Shown: positions 53,201 to 61,309 of the stretch, one piece after another
Numbering within the stretch: the stretch's first letter is position 1
How the letters are laid out: each line of letters opens with the position of its first letter
From: Maritalea sp049801075
GTDB lineage: Bacteria; Pseudomonadota; Alphaproteobacteria; Rhizobiales; Devosiaceae
Direction: 5' to 3'
Assembly (NCBI RefSeq): GCF_049801075.1
Contig: NZ_JBNAGG010000002.1
Span: 434,001-498,000 of the forward strand
DNA: 64,000 nt
Translations under genes and position numbers: made by a program
The notes under the pieces: model-generated
The model's database searches: none
Told to the model about the DNA's origin: nothing
The model's input: only the letters and a program-made list of their open reading frames with translations

Positions 53201-55266
53201 TGCTTGAAGCCCTGCTCATTTTCATTGAGCGTGGTGATCAAGCGTTCGCCTTTTTCACTCATGATCTCATCCATGGAGTGGAGGCGGCTGTCCAAAATAA
53301 CAGCAACTTCATCCACACGGCTGGTGAGTTGAGAAATCGTATCTTGTCCAGCATTTGCCAACAAATCGTGGGCTGCGCTGGCGCGTTCGTCCAAAGTGCC
53401 ACCAAGTTGGAGGAGGGCAGATTCAACTGCACTTTCCAAATTGTTGGTTTGGATGGACAAGCTCTCATCAATGCCAGAACCGAAGTCAGACAATGTGCGT
53501 TGAGCATATTCAGCATTTTGCAGAATTTTCGATGCGAGGTTCGAACCAATATTTTCCATATTGGTTGAAATTTCTTCGCCGCGCAGATTGAGGTCTACCA
53601 GCACTGACTCGCTGGATGCGCGCAATACGCCAGACAGCTTGTTGGTGCGGTCTTCAATGATGCTGGTAAATTCTGAAGTGCCTTCTTCCAAAGATTGGGT
53701 GAGGCGGGCGATCCGCTCGTCCACATTTTCCGTGAAGCCATGGGAGCCACGTGCCAACACGTCATTAAGGGCGTTGGTGCGCGCATCAATGGTTTCGGCC
53801 AAATTCTGGTGGCGTTCGCCAAATGCATCCAGCATGTGTGCGGTGCGCTCGGTAAGCAAATTGTCCAATTCGTCGCGTTTGGACTCCAATGTTTCGCTGA
53901 AGTTGGTGGCGCGGGCGCCCAACACTTGGTTGAGGCGTGCAGTGCGATCCGCCACTTCGCTCGACAATTGCTCCGTGCGTTCCACCAAAGTTTTGTCAAA
54001 GCGCTCATTTTGCTCAGAAAGGGTTGTGCCCAGTTCTTCAGTGCGCATGGCCACTTTTTCTGACAATTCGTCAGATCGCATGGCCAATGTTTGATCAAAG
54101 TTTTCGCTGTGCGCGGATAGGGTGGTGTTGAGCTGCTCTGTGCGTGAGGCAACTTTATCTGCCAACTCACTGGCCCGTTGCGACAGCTTAGAGTCGAACT
54201 GGGCGCTTTGCTCAGCCAAAGCTGACGCCATAGCGGCTGTACGCTCGTCAACAATGATATTGAGTTTTTCAGTGCCATCGTCCAACGCAGCAACGAGGTC
54301 AGATTTGCGGCCTTCAATCACATTTGTGAATTGATCAGACTGTTCTTTGAACGAGTCTGTTAGCGTATCGCCATAGCCAGAGATGGACTGGGTGATGTCG
54401 CCGCCGGTTAGGCGCAATTTATCGATGAAGGAGCTGCCCACTTCGTCGAGTTGTTGGGCAAAGCCAGAATGCACATCGGAAATGGCCTCGCGGACGCGTT
54501 CTGAGTTGGTGACCACAGCTTTACGTTGGTTGGCCAATTCTTCGATCAGTGAGCGCATGCGCAATTCATTGTCGGCATAGGTGCGCTCTAGCGAGTTCAC
54601 CTCATTGTGCACCATCACTTCAAGTTCACCGGCGCGGGAAAGGGCGCGCTCTAGGCCATCACCGATGGCATTCACTTCGCGGCGCACCGCTTGGCCCACA
54701 GTGGTGATTTGTGCGGTTGCTGCAGATTCCGGCTCGGACAGGCGCAAAGCGGCTTGGGTCATGGACGATGCGGCAAGGCGCAAGTCCTGCGCCCGACGCA
54801 CGATCAATGCGATGGCAAAAAAGCCGAGAATAGGAATCAGCAATAGGGCGGTGAAGCCCGCAAAATCAGGAGTTTGTGCGAGAGTGGAAAATTGAATGTT
54901 GGCCAGGTCAGCGCTAAAGCGCATATAGCCCAAGGCACCAATGATGATGGCCCAGAAAATTGACGCCAAAGTTGCCAACCAGTACGGCATGGTCGACGGC
55001 TTAGACTGCATAGAATAAAGAATGCTGGCCGCTGTTGAACGGTCATCGTTGGCCACAGACGCAGCGCGATTGGCGATGCGTTCAGCAGAACGAGAGCGAC
55101 TTTCACTTGGTCGCCGGGCGCGTCCTTTTCTACTGTCAGAAGAGGTGGCTTTATCCAGCTTGGCCGCTGCACTTGATTTTGAATCTGATTGGGATTCAAG
55201 CGCGCTTTCCACTGCTGAAAATGCCAGCGTGGCCGGATCGTTTGAAGAACTTTTTTTCTTTGCCAT
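50254..55266 (-). CDS. gpr: Growth pole ring (GPR)-like giant coiled-coil membrane protein
   Basis: A 1670-residue protein. Residues 1-92 are Ser/Lys/Arg-rich and probably disordered; two TM helices follow (about 94-115 and 135-156). A helical region then runs to about 1400, with repeats of 33 and 22 residues (multiples of 11). A Pro/Glu/Lys-rich linker (about 1410-1540) leads to a C-terminal globular domain (LVDAWRRYQNGESGVFSRRLY to the end). This architecture, two N-terminal TMs and an apolipoprotein-like rod, matches GPR of Agrobacterium, which forms a ring at the growing pole. The first ATG giving MAKKKSSSND (55266) is chosen over TTG 55326. It suggests polar, not dispersed, cell growth. 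Confidence 0.8.
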   Translation of the reverse strand: MAKKKSSSNDPATLAFSAVESALESQSDSKSSAAAKLDKATSSDSRKGRARRPSESRSRSAERIANRAASVANDDRSTAASILYSMQSKPSTMPYWLATLASIFWAIIIGALGYMRFSADLANIQFSTLAQTPDFAGFTALLLIPILGFFAIALIVRRAQDLRLAASSMTQAALRLSEPESAATAQITTVGQAVRREVNAIGDGLERALSRAGELEVMVHNEVNSLERTYADNELRMRSLIEELANQRKAVVTNSERVREAISDVHSGFAQQLDEVGSSFIDKLRLTGGDITQSISGYGDTLTDSFKEQSDQFTNVIEGRKSDLVAALDDGTEKLNIIVDERTAAMASALAEQSAQFDSKLSQRASELADKVASRTEQLNTTLSAHSENFDQTLAMRSDELSEKVAMRTEELGTTLSEQNERFDKTLVERTEQLSSEVADRTARLNQVLGARATNFSETLESKRDELDNLLTERTAHMLDAFGERHQNLAETIDARTNALNDVLARGSHGFTENVDERIARLTQSLEEGTSEFTSIIEDRTNKLSGVLRASSESVLVDLNLRGEEISTNMENIGSNLASKILQNAEYAQRTLSDFGSGIDESLSIQTNNLESAVESALLQLGGTLDERASAAHDLLANAGQDTISQLTSRVDEVAVILDSRLHSMDEIMSEKGERLITTLNENEQGFKQHAHSLESTINQRTSEFNTVLQTSAADLDSTMRNRTTELGATFEKSGQYFRESIDASLRDMNQTMQTRTSHVSQIIEEQVARVNDNLGNEIDAAIARLADAETGVAGKVSDAVSNIEASTDSLAGRVENVVTTSAGMFEKATSDLDQTIGNRLSATEQRLAAAANNISTSMNDRAHEAEERITAATQSLSDAMEARARGAEERITGATESLSTSIEYRVAESEERLSLSTDHLARTIEEKLGTLPDAIAQRANETASRLTQMNETFSSSFSEALENVDTGANRIMTALDEKLTGLTGDISADVERTASRMDLVVRGAMEQLQSASTAMEDLVSVRAVNTAEELSDKARAMNQVVAVQSETLSKLIDKKTADIEERMQTQQNLLRDALQENARGAEEIMAHSTSRIEEDVTRALSKLNDSNLLLQQVLETSTSNLATLEEGVSQHTARYSDAVREALSGTDDAGRMMGEHVSALQGTIEGLLQEVGEIKHVLDGQASGFTNAAKELTDASVITVETIEGGRTAMDALVEGFTNRAEEIDARLRTFAKSLSDTVKETEGRIAETQENLTQTVNSASNTVSSNLRDLSETAGVESQRASTALQQAQKSLIDEMQESIKSAVERFNETSSAMRMTAKELSEELNSTRTELQRGVMELPEETKASAAAMRQVVAEQIEALEELNKIVNAQPVAPKPDLKPAKAAQTIEQRPAPRPEPKPTEAKKTEVEQTELKQPEPEAEPEEPEPAAEKPQERPAPKKLVQPKPTLPQTRNDDAFDDDISSEQLAALLEKQIEEQDARAAEAERNRASQSSPAPAAQTKPAQPQQAPTKAASTQPAPKKEAASSDAKSEEESSWVRSLLRNASAQQQASSARRGGGNLKNLTVEMVEAVDHKTLVDAWRRYQNGESGVFSRRLYTLTGQAIFDDVRKALKQDVEFAGTAKDFMAEFEQLLRDAAHGADPVQDTQTLLTSDRGKIYTMLAHAQGRLN
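53651..54243 (-). repeat. Hendecad-based protein repeats in the GPR-like gene
   Basis: Four 33-residue units, each starting Arg-Thr (RTAAMASALA, RTEQLNTTLS, RTEELGTTLS, RTARLNQVLG), are followed by three 22-residue units starting RTAHML, RTNALN and RIARLT. Both lengths are multiples of 11. Confidence 0.85.
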
Positions 55267-55376
55267 ACTCAATACTACCTTTTGCGTCCGCACAATGCCC
55301 GGCGAACTTAGGGTGAGCTGAGGCAAGTGTTGTGCTTATTGAACACAAACCGGAGCGTCCTCCGGATCTAAATAAA

Positions 55377-55393
55377 GCATTATAATATAATGC
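55377..55393. promoter_or_regulatory. 17-bp palindrome with TATAAT on both strands
   Basis: GCATTATA A TATAATGC lies 111 bases upstream of the GPR-like start and reads as a -10-like TATAAT in both directions. A CCGGAG/CTCCGG hairpin (55350-55365) lies between it and the gene. No convincing -35 was found. Confidence 0.35.
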
Positions 55394-55475
55394 AATTCGG
55401 GCCACAGTACCCAACGCCGCCGAACGTTGGTATCATGCCTTTATACATTAATTGAAGGCAATCGAGACATTTTTA

Positions 55476-55490
55476 TTAAAAATTGGTTAA
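55476..55490. promoter_or_regulatory. CtrA-type binding site (TTAA-N7-TTAA)
   Basis: TTAA (55476-55479), 7 bases, TTAA (55487-55490) followed by C, an exact match to the alphaproteobacterial CtrA consensus. It is 121 bases before the Hpt gene and 210 bases before the GPR-like gene, in the 345-base divergent region. Confidence 0.5.
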
Positions 55491-55611
55491 CGCGCAAGTG
55501 GGGTGGTGGAGGAAATTGTTTCTCTATTGCGGCATCTTATCAGCCTTAAAGCTTGATTCAGGCTTGTTTGATATGTTGTGGATAGTTTGATTTCACAAGG
55601 AGTAAAGGCCA

Positions 55612-55995
55612 ATGGCCGGGCTTGCAATAGATCAGGTGTCAGACCCCGCAATTCACGGCGATGCGCGGCATCGGGCAATTGATTTGGCGTTCTTAGCGCG
55701 ACAAACAATGGGGAACAAAAACCTCGAAAACGAGATATTGCAGCTTTTCCGGATGCAGTTGCGCAAATTTGAGCCTGATTGGGCAAAAGCACAATCGCTT
55801 CCCAACGTTGAGATCACCATTCATAGCATGCGCTCTGCCGCGCTGGGTGTCGGGGCAGGCGCCATCGCCGAGCTGAGTCGAACTGCTGAGCTTGAAATTC
55901 GCGAAAATGGCGGGAAAATTGGCGAGATATATGCGCAGCTTGCCAAAGCTGTTCGCGTCGCTCTGGACTATATCGACCAAATTTTGGGCGAATAG
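55612..55995 (+). CDS. Hpt-domain phosphotransfer protein
   Basis: A 127-residue four-helix protein. VEITIHSMRSAALGVGAGAIAELSRTAEL resembles the Hpt motif (H-x-hydrophobic-K/R-G/S-x-A), with the candidate phosphorylated His near residue 67. The preceding helix MQLRKFEPDWAKAQ and the following helix fit the bundle. Single-domain Hpt proteins relay phosphate in phosphorelays. The adjacent CtrA-type box and the GPR-like gene raise a link to the cell cycle and polarity (inference). The RBS is AAGGAGTAAAGG. Confidence 0.75.
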   Translation: MAGLAIDQVSDPAIHGDARHRAIDLAFLARQTMGNKNLENEILQLFRMQLRKFEPDWAKAQSLPNVEITIHSMRSAALGVGAGAIAELSRTAELEIRENGGKIGEIYAQLAKAVRVALDYIDQILGE

Positions 55996-56080
55996 CCGCA
56001 CATCTTCTCTCTTTGTTGTGGTTGTCATAGGCGCTTAGGGGCGCTATATGGCCACTGATCAGAGATAAGGGATAATTTTC

Positions 56081-56401
56081 ATGGCAAAAATCACCTATGT
56101 TGAAGCCAATGGCACCAAACATGAAGTTGAAGCTGAAAATGGCTCAACCGTCATGGAAAATGCGATCCGCAATGCGGTGCCGGGCATTGTTGCTGAATGT
56201 GGCGGCGCATGCACTTGTGCCACATGCCACGTTTATGTGGATCCAGAATGGGTGAGTGTAACGGGCGGGCCTTCCATGATGGAAGAAGATATGCTCGATT
56301 TTGCTTTTGACGTGAATGACCGTTCGCGCCTGTCTTGCCAGATTAAGGTGAGCGACGAAATGGACGGTTTGGTCGTGCACGTACCAGAAAATCAGGCTTA
56401 G
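56081..56401 (+). CDS. 2Fe-2S ferredoxin (adrenodoxin type)
   Basis: A 106-residue ferredoxin. The cluster cysteines are in AECGGACTCATCHVY (C-x5-C-x2-C) and the fourth in RLSCQIKV. The VDPEW and MMEEDMLDFAFDV segments are typical of the adrenodoxin/FdxB group. It ends before a terminator, so it is a separate unit from cysG. It is similar to the ferredoxin at 62338 but lacks its redox partner nearby. Confidence 0.93.
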   Translation: MAKITYVEANGTKHEVEAENGSTVMENAIRNAVPGIVAECGGACTCATCHVYVDPEWVSVTGGPSMMEEDMLDFAFDVNDRSRLSCQIKVSDEMDGLVVHVPENQA

Positions 56402-56454
56402 TTTAGCCTTAGAATTTCATTCCAGAATTCGCCATTTGGCGCAAAAATTCTATC

Positions 56455-56501
56455 AAAGGGGCGGGTTGTGAGTTTAATTTACTCACCGCCCCTTTCTTTT
56501 T
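56455..56501 (+). terminator. Intrinsic terminator after the ferredoxin gene
   Basis: AAAGGGGCGG and GTGAGT (56455-56473), interrupted by GTT, pair with ACTCAC and CGCCCCTTT (56481-56495), then CTTTTT. Confidence 0.75.
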
Positions 56502-56564
56502 GGGTTCGGTTTTCTCTTTTTCCCTATGAATGGGGAAATAAAAAAGCTATTTTATTTCAGTAGC

Positions 56565-56593
56565 TTGGCAATGGTTCGCCCCTCGATTATTTT
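56565..56593 (+). promoter_or_regulatory. Putative cysG-operon promoter with inverted repeat
   Basis: TTGGCA (56565-56570), 17-base spacer, TATTTT (56588-56593). Overlapping its -35 is AAGCTA-N11-TAGCTT (56544-56566), and further upstream TTTCCC-N8-GGGAAA (56519-56538). These are possible sites for a sulfur regulator. Confidence 0.45.
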
Positions 56594-56617
56594 GTGTAAC
56601 AACTTAGACGAGGCGCG

Positions 56618-58015
56618 ATGATGACCAAACTCGGCATTTTCCCAGTATCTATGAAGGTACGGGGCAAAAAAATTGTGATTGCAGGTGGCGGCCCAGAAGC
56701 CTTGGCGAAGGCCCGGTTGGCGGCCAAAACTGATGCCCACACCATAGTGGTTGCCCGTAAAATTTTTGCTGATTTCGGCGGCTTGGATATCACTGTGCTG
56801 GAGCAACCTTTCACCGAGGATTTGCTTGAAGGCGCAGCGATGGTGTTTTCCGGCGATGAGGGCCCAGATGCGGATTTGGCCAAAGCCGCAGCGCGGGCGC
56901 ATGGCGTTCCGTTGAATGTGGTGGACAAGCCAGACGAGTGTGATTTTTACACCCCGGCTATTGTGGATCGTGCGCCTTTGTCCGTTGCGATTTCATCTGA
57001 GGGCGAAGCGCCTGTGATGGCGCGGTTGGTGCGGGCTAAAATTGAGGCCTTGTTGCCGCTGTCTTTGGGGAAAATTGTGAAATTTACTGGTGGCTTACGC
57101 GAAAAAGTTGAGCAAACGATTCATTCGGGTGATCAGCGTCGCAAGTTCTATCAAGATTTGCTGGCCTCGCCAAAATATGAGCGGCTGGTGGCTGATGATC
57201 GGGATCAGGATGCGCATTTATTTGCGGACTGGTTGATGCAAGCACGTGCCGAAGGGCAGGGCTTTGTGCACTTGGTCGGCGCAGGTCCGGGTGCGGAAGA
57301 TTTGCTAACGCTTCGCGCGCAGCGCGTGTTGCAAAGCGCAGATGTGATTGTGCATGACCAATTGGTGCCAGACGCCATTGTGGAGATGGGCCGTCGCGAC
57401 GCGGAACGTTTTGCAGTTGGTAAGGCCAAGGGCAGTCACTCCTTCACGCAAAAGCGCATCAATCAGATGTTGGTTGACTTGGCCAAGCAGGGTAAGCGCG
57501 TGGTGCGGTTGAAGTCTGGCGATCCGATGATTTTCGGTCGTGCTGGCGAAGAAGTCGCGCATTTGCGGGCAAACAATGTTGATTTTGACATTGTGCCGGG
57601 TATCACATCGGCTTTGGCCGCGGCGGCAGACAGCGAAACCGCTGTCACATTGCGCAATGTTTCTTCAGGCATTGTCTTTGCAACTGCGCATGGCGCAGAC
57701 AATCAAGTGGTGACCCATTGGGCCAGCTTGGCAAAGTCCGGCATTTCATTAGGCATTTATATGGGCAAGTCGATCTTGGCAGATGTGGCCAATGATCTGA
57801 TCGCCCACGGGTTGGCAGGTTCAACGCCAGTGGGTGTTGTGGTCAATGCTGGTCGTGAAAACAGCACCCGTCATTTGGGCACTTTGGCGGGCGCTGAACA
57901 ATTAAAAGAACAATTGGCCGAAGGGCCGGCGATCGTTTTCATCGGTGAAGCGATTGCCAGTGGCAATTGGCAACAATTTGAGGCGCAACTGCCTCAAACA
58001 TTGCAAGTGGCATAG
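56618..58015 (+). CDS. cysG: Siroheme synthase (multifunctional CysG)
   Basis: A 465-residue enzyme. The N-terminal half (about 1-215) is the dehydrogenase/ferrochelatase: KKIVIAGGGPEALAKARLA. The C-terminal half (about 217-465) is uroporphyrinogen-III C-methyltransferase: VHLVGAGPGAEDLLTLRAQRVLQSADVIVHDQLV, KAKGSHSFTQKRIN, RLKSGDPMIFGRAGEE and PGITSALAAA. It makes siroheme, the cofactor of the downstream CysI. Start is ATG 56618 or the adjoining ATG 56621. Confidence 0.96.
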   Translation: MMTKLGIFPVSMKVRGKKIVIAGGGPEALAKARLAAKTDAHTIVVARKIFADFGGLDITVLEQPFTEDLLEGAAMVFSGDEGPDADLAKAAARAHGVPLNVVDKPDECDFYTPAIVDRAPLSVAISSEGEAPVMARLVRAKIEALLPLSLGKIVKFTGGLREKVEQTIHSGDQRRKFYQDLLASPKYERLVADDRDQDAHLFADWLMQARAEGQGFVHLVGAGPGAEDLLTLRAQRVLQSADVIVHDQLVPDAIVEMGRRDAERFAVGKAKGSHSFTQKRINQMLVDLAKQGKRVVRLKSGDPMIFGRAGEEVAHLRANNVDFDIVPGITSALAAAADSETAVTLRNVSSGIVFATAHGADNQVVTHWASLAKSGISLGIYMGKSILADVANDLIAHGLAGSTPVGVVVNAGRENSTRHLGTLAGAEQLKEQLAEGPAIVFIGEAIASGNWQQFEAQLPQTLQVA

Positions 58016-58023
58016 GTGGGGCA

Positions 58024-58329
58024 ATGAAAGTAATTACAGGCAACGAGCTTTTGTCCGGCGCCGTCGTATATTTTTACGGCGAAGATCGCTGGGGCATGGA
58101 TTTGCAGCAAGCGCAAATTTTTGACGACAAAGCGCCAGAAGTTGATGAGATTTTGGCGGCGGCAACCAAGAAGGACAAGGTGGTTAGCCTTGAAGCCATT
58201 CCGGTTGAAAAGCACGACAATCAATTGGTGCAAACCAACCGGCTACGCGAACAAATTCGCGCCAATGGCCCAACCGTCGGCACTTATGGCCGCCAGCATT
58301 TGAGTGAGGCTGATTATGTATCGCTATGA
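58024..58329 (+). CDS. DUF2849 protein
   Basis: A 101-residue protein typical of alphaproteobacterial sulfite reductase operons (DUF2849), reading ITGNELLSGAVVYFYGEDRWG and ETNRLREQIRANGPTVG-like LVQTNRLREQIRANGP at the C-terminus. It overlaps the cysI start by 14 bases. Role unknown, but the consistent location implies sulfite reduction. Confidence 0.85.
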   Translation: MKVITGNELLSGAVVYFYGEDRWGMDLQQAQIFDDKAPEVDEILAAATKKDKVVSLEAIPVEKHDNQLVQTNRLREQIRANGPTVGTYGRQHLSEADYVSL

Positions 58330-59959
58330 TGAATTTGACGCCGCCTTTGTGCGCGAGCGTACCGCCCAGTTTTCAGATCAGGTAAAGCGCCGTGTTGCCG
58401 GGGAATTGACCGAAGATCAGTTCCGCCCGTTGCGTTTGATGAATGGTCTTTATCTGCAATTGCACGCCTATATGCTGCGGGTTGCGGTGCCTTATGGCAC
58501 GCTGAACTCTCGCCAAATGCATAAACTGGCGCATATTGCCCGCACTTATGACCGTGGCTATGGCCACTTCACTACGCGGCAGAATATCCAATATAACTGG
58601 CCGAAATTGCAGGATGTGCCAAAAATTCTTGAGGAGTTGGCAGAAGTTGAGATGCACGCCATTCAAACTTCGGGCAACTGCATTCGCAATGTGACGACAG
58701 ACCAGTTTGCCGGTGCAGCCCATGATGAGGTTATCGATCCGCGCCCAGTAGCTGAAATCATTCGCCAATGGTCGAGCTTGCATCCTGAATTTTCATTCTT
58801 GCCGCGCAAGTTCAAAATCGCCATCACTGGCGCGCCGCAGGACCGCGCTGCGGTGAAGTTTCATGATATTGGCTTGATGGCTAATGAGAAGGACGGTCAA
58901 GTTGGTTGGCGCGTGTTTGTGGGCGGCGGTTTGGGCCGTACGCCGATGGTGGCCAAGGAAATCAATGACTTTGTACCGCACGAAGATTTGCTCGCTTATC
59001 TGGAAGCGATCTTGCGGGTCTACAATCTGCATGGTCGCCGCGACAATAAATATAAGGCGCGGATCAAGATTTTGGTGCACGAAACTGGCATTGAGCAAAT
59101 CCGGGAAGAAGTTGAAGCCGAGTTTGCGCAACTGAAGGATGGGGTGTTGACCCTGCCCCAGGAAGAGTTGGATCGGATTTCAACTTATTTCGCCGCACCA
59201 CCGTTTGCTGCTGATGCAGAGGATGTGTTGGATGCCGAGCGTCATGCGTTGGAAAATCCGCAATATGCGAAGTTTTTGAAGCGCAACCTGTTTAAGCATC
59301 GTCAGCCTGGCTACACGTCCATCACCATTTCCTTGAAATCGGTGGGCGAGGTGCCTGGCGACGCGACAGACGAACAGATGGACGCGATTGCCGAGTTGGC
59401 CCGTGACTATAGCTTTGATGAGCTGCGCGTGAGCCACGAGCAAAATCTGGTGCTGCCGCATGTGAAAAAGTCCGATGTACGGGCCATCTATGAGCGTTTG
59501 GTCGAGATTGGCTTGGCCGAAGGTAATGCGGGTTTGATTTCCGACATCATCGCGTGCCCCGGCCTTGATTATTGTGCCTTGGCCAATGCCCGTTCTATTC
59601 CGATTGCGCAGGATATCGCCAAGCGCTTTGCGGATCGTGAAAACGAATTTGGCGAGCTGAAAGTCAAAATCTCCGGCTGCATCAATGCCTGTGGTCACCA
59701 CCATGTGGGCCATATTGGCGTGCTGGGCGTGGAGAAAAAAGGCACGGAGCTTTATCAGATCACAGTGGGCGGTGATGCCACTGAGCACGCTTCTGTTGGC
59801 AATATTTTGGGCCGTGGTGTGACAGGTGATCAAGTGCCGGATGCGCTTGAGAAGCTGCTCGATGTCTATATGGCCAAACGCGAAAGTGCGGATGAGCCCT
59901 TTATTGACGCGTTCCGTCGTTTGGGTGAGGCCCCCTTTAAGGAGGCGCTTTATGGCTAG
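58316..59959 (+). CDS. cysI: Nitrite/sulfite reductase, hemoprotein (CysI-type)
   Basis: A 547-residue siroheme/4Fe-4S enzyme that reduces sulfite to sulfide. The N-terminal ferredoxin-like half has TTRQNIQYNW. The cluster-binding cysteines are IIACPGLDYCALA and VKISGCINACGHHHVGHIG, the C-x5-C and C-x3-C pattern. YRYDEFDAAFVRERTAQF starts the protein. ATG 58316 (GTGAGG upstream) is preferred to TTG/ATG codons in the previous gene. Substrate assignment to sulfite rests on its place between cysG and cysH. Confidence 0.93.
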   Translation: MYRYDEFDAAFVRERTAQFSDQVKRRVAGELTEDQFRPLRLMNGLYLQLHAYMLRVAVPYGTLNSRQMHKLAHIARTYDRGYGHFTTRQNIQYNWPKLQDVPKILEELAEVEMHAIQTSGNCIRNVTTDQFAGAAHDEVIDPRPVAEIIRQWSSLHPEFSFLPRKFKIAITGAPQDRAAVKFHDIGLMANEKDGQVGWRVFVGGGLGRTPMVAKEINDFVPHEDLLAYLEAILRVYNLHGRRDNKYKARIKILVHETGIEQIREEVEAEFAQLKDGVLTLPQEELDRISTYFAAPPFAADAEDVLDAERHALENPQYAKFLKRNLFKHRQPGYTSITISLKSVGEVPGDATDEQMDAIAELARDYSFDELRVSHEQNLVLPHVKKSDVRAIYERLVEIGLAEGNAGLISDIIACPGLDYCALANARSIPIAQDIAKRFADRENEFGELKVKISGCINACGHHHVGHIGVLGVEKKGTELYQITVGGDATEHASVGNILGRGVTGDQVPDALEKLLDVYMAKRESADEPFIDAFRRLGEAPFKEALYG

Positions 59960-61232
59960 TTCCAACGCCGCAGCAGCGTTCACCCCGAAGGAGCGCCTGA
60001 GCGATCTGCAATTGGTTGCCTTGAATGGCATGTTTGATGAGCGTGACGCGCTGAGCGTGTTGCGCCATGCGCTGGAAGAATTGACCTCGCACCCCATCGC
60101 GATGGTCTCTTCTTTCGGCGCAGATTCTTCTGTGTTGCTGCACATGGTGGCGCAGATCAATCCGCATCAGGAAGTGTTGTTTTTGGAAACGGGCAAGCAT
60201 TTCCCTGAAACGCTTGAATATGTGGAGACCATGAAGCAGCATTTGGGCCTGACCAATGTGCGTTTTTTGGAGCCAGACACCAGCGATTTGGCACGTTTTG
60301 ACCCGAAGGGCGACCTTTGGCAAACCGATCCTGATAGCTGCTGCCATATCCGCAAAACGGAGCCTTTGGACGCCGCATTGAAGGCCTATGGCGGCTGGGT
60401 GACTGGACGCAAGCGCTTCCAAACCAGCGATCGCGGGGTGTTGCCACATTTTGAGTTGACCAGCGATGAACGTATCAAGGTTAACCCATTGGCCTATTGG
60501 GATTTTGAGGATGTGAAGGCCTATCGCGCCGAACATGATTTGCCACCGCATCCCTTGTTTAATGTGGGCTATTTGTCTATCGGTTGTGCGCCGTGTACCT
60601 CGATGGTGAAGGAGGGGGAAGACCCTCGCTCCGGTCGCTGGCGCGGGCGCGACAAAACCGAATGTGGAATTCATTTTGATGTAAGCGGCAAAATCGCAAA
60701 GCCGCAGGCCAAGGGACAGGGCATGAATACGCTTTTTAAAGACGGTCAATTTGTTGAAGATCAATGGCGTGATCTCAAAGAAGATGAAGCCTTGATTGAT
60801 CTCGATCATGTTTTTGTGCCGTTTGCGCTTTATCTTGAGCATAAGGAGCGGATTTTGGGCAGCAATGGCGCCATTGGTTTGATTGTTGAGCCGGGCGACG
60901 ATGTGCATTTGATCGGTGACGAAGCGAGCCGTTTTTCTGCGATTGCGGTTGAGTTTCCAAAGTTCGGTGATGGTCGGGGATATTCCTCTGCCCGCTTGTT
61001 GCGCGAGCGATATGGCTTTGAGGGCGAGTTGCGTGCACGCGGCGATATTTTGACGGACCAAGTGCAGTTTTTGCGCCGTTGCGGCTTTGACAGCCTTGTG
61101 GTTGTTGACGGACCAACGCGAAACGCACTAGAAAACGATGCGATTGCTGGTGTTTCAGTGTTTATGCAGCCCACAGGCCGCGACATTGAGGTGCCCGCAG
61201 GCACACGCCCTTTCTTGCGGCAGGTGAAATAA
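59952..61232 (+). CDS. cysH: Phosphoadenylyl/adenylyl-sulfate reductase fused to DUF934
   Basis: A 426-residue protein in one uninterrupted frame. Residues about 1-250 are CysH: SSFGADSSVLLHMVAQI (PP-loop), FLETGKHFPETLEYV, the Cys pair CCHIRKTEPL and the second Cys pair CAPCT. All four cysteines for a 4Fe-4S cluster are present, so it probably reduces APS. Residues about 275-426 are DUF934, with LIVEPGDDVHLIGDEASRF and RARGDILTDQVQFLRRCGFDS, normally a separate gene beside cysI. The start overlaps the cysI stop, with AAGGAGG upstream. Confidence 0.92.
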   Translation: MASSNAAAAFTPKERLSDLQLVALNGMFDERDALSVLRHALEELTSHPIAMVSSFGADSSVLLHMVAQINPHQEVLFLETGKHFPETLEYVETMKQHLGLTNVRFLEPDTSDLARFDPKGDLWQTDPDSCCHIRKTEPLDAALKAYGGWVTGRKRFQTSDRGVLPHFELTSDERIKVNPLAYWDFEDVKAYRAEHDLPPHPLFNVGYLSIGCAPCTSMVKEGEDPRSGRWRGRDKTECGIHFDVSGKIAKPQAKGQGMNTLFKDGQFVEDQWRDLKEDEALIDLDHVFVPFALYLEHKERILGSNGAIGLIVEPGDDVHLIGDEASRFSAIAVEFPKFGDGRGYSSARLLRERYGFEGELRARGDILTDQVQFLRRCGFDSLVVVDGPTRNALENDAIAGVSVFMQPTGRDIEVPAGTRPFLRQVK

Positions 61233-61309
61233 TCTTTTTGGGGTGGTCCAGCACCCTTTAAACCGCAGGCGGTCCAGCGCCTGGAATAAGACACGAAGTG
61301 AGTGAATAA

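Noticed and set aside
59180..61061. Long minus-strand ORFs opposite cysI and cysH
   Set aside because: Antisense to conserved cluster-binding motifs of CysI and CysH; low-complexity composition.
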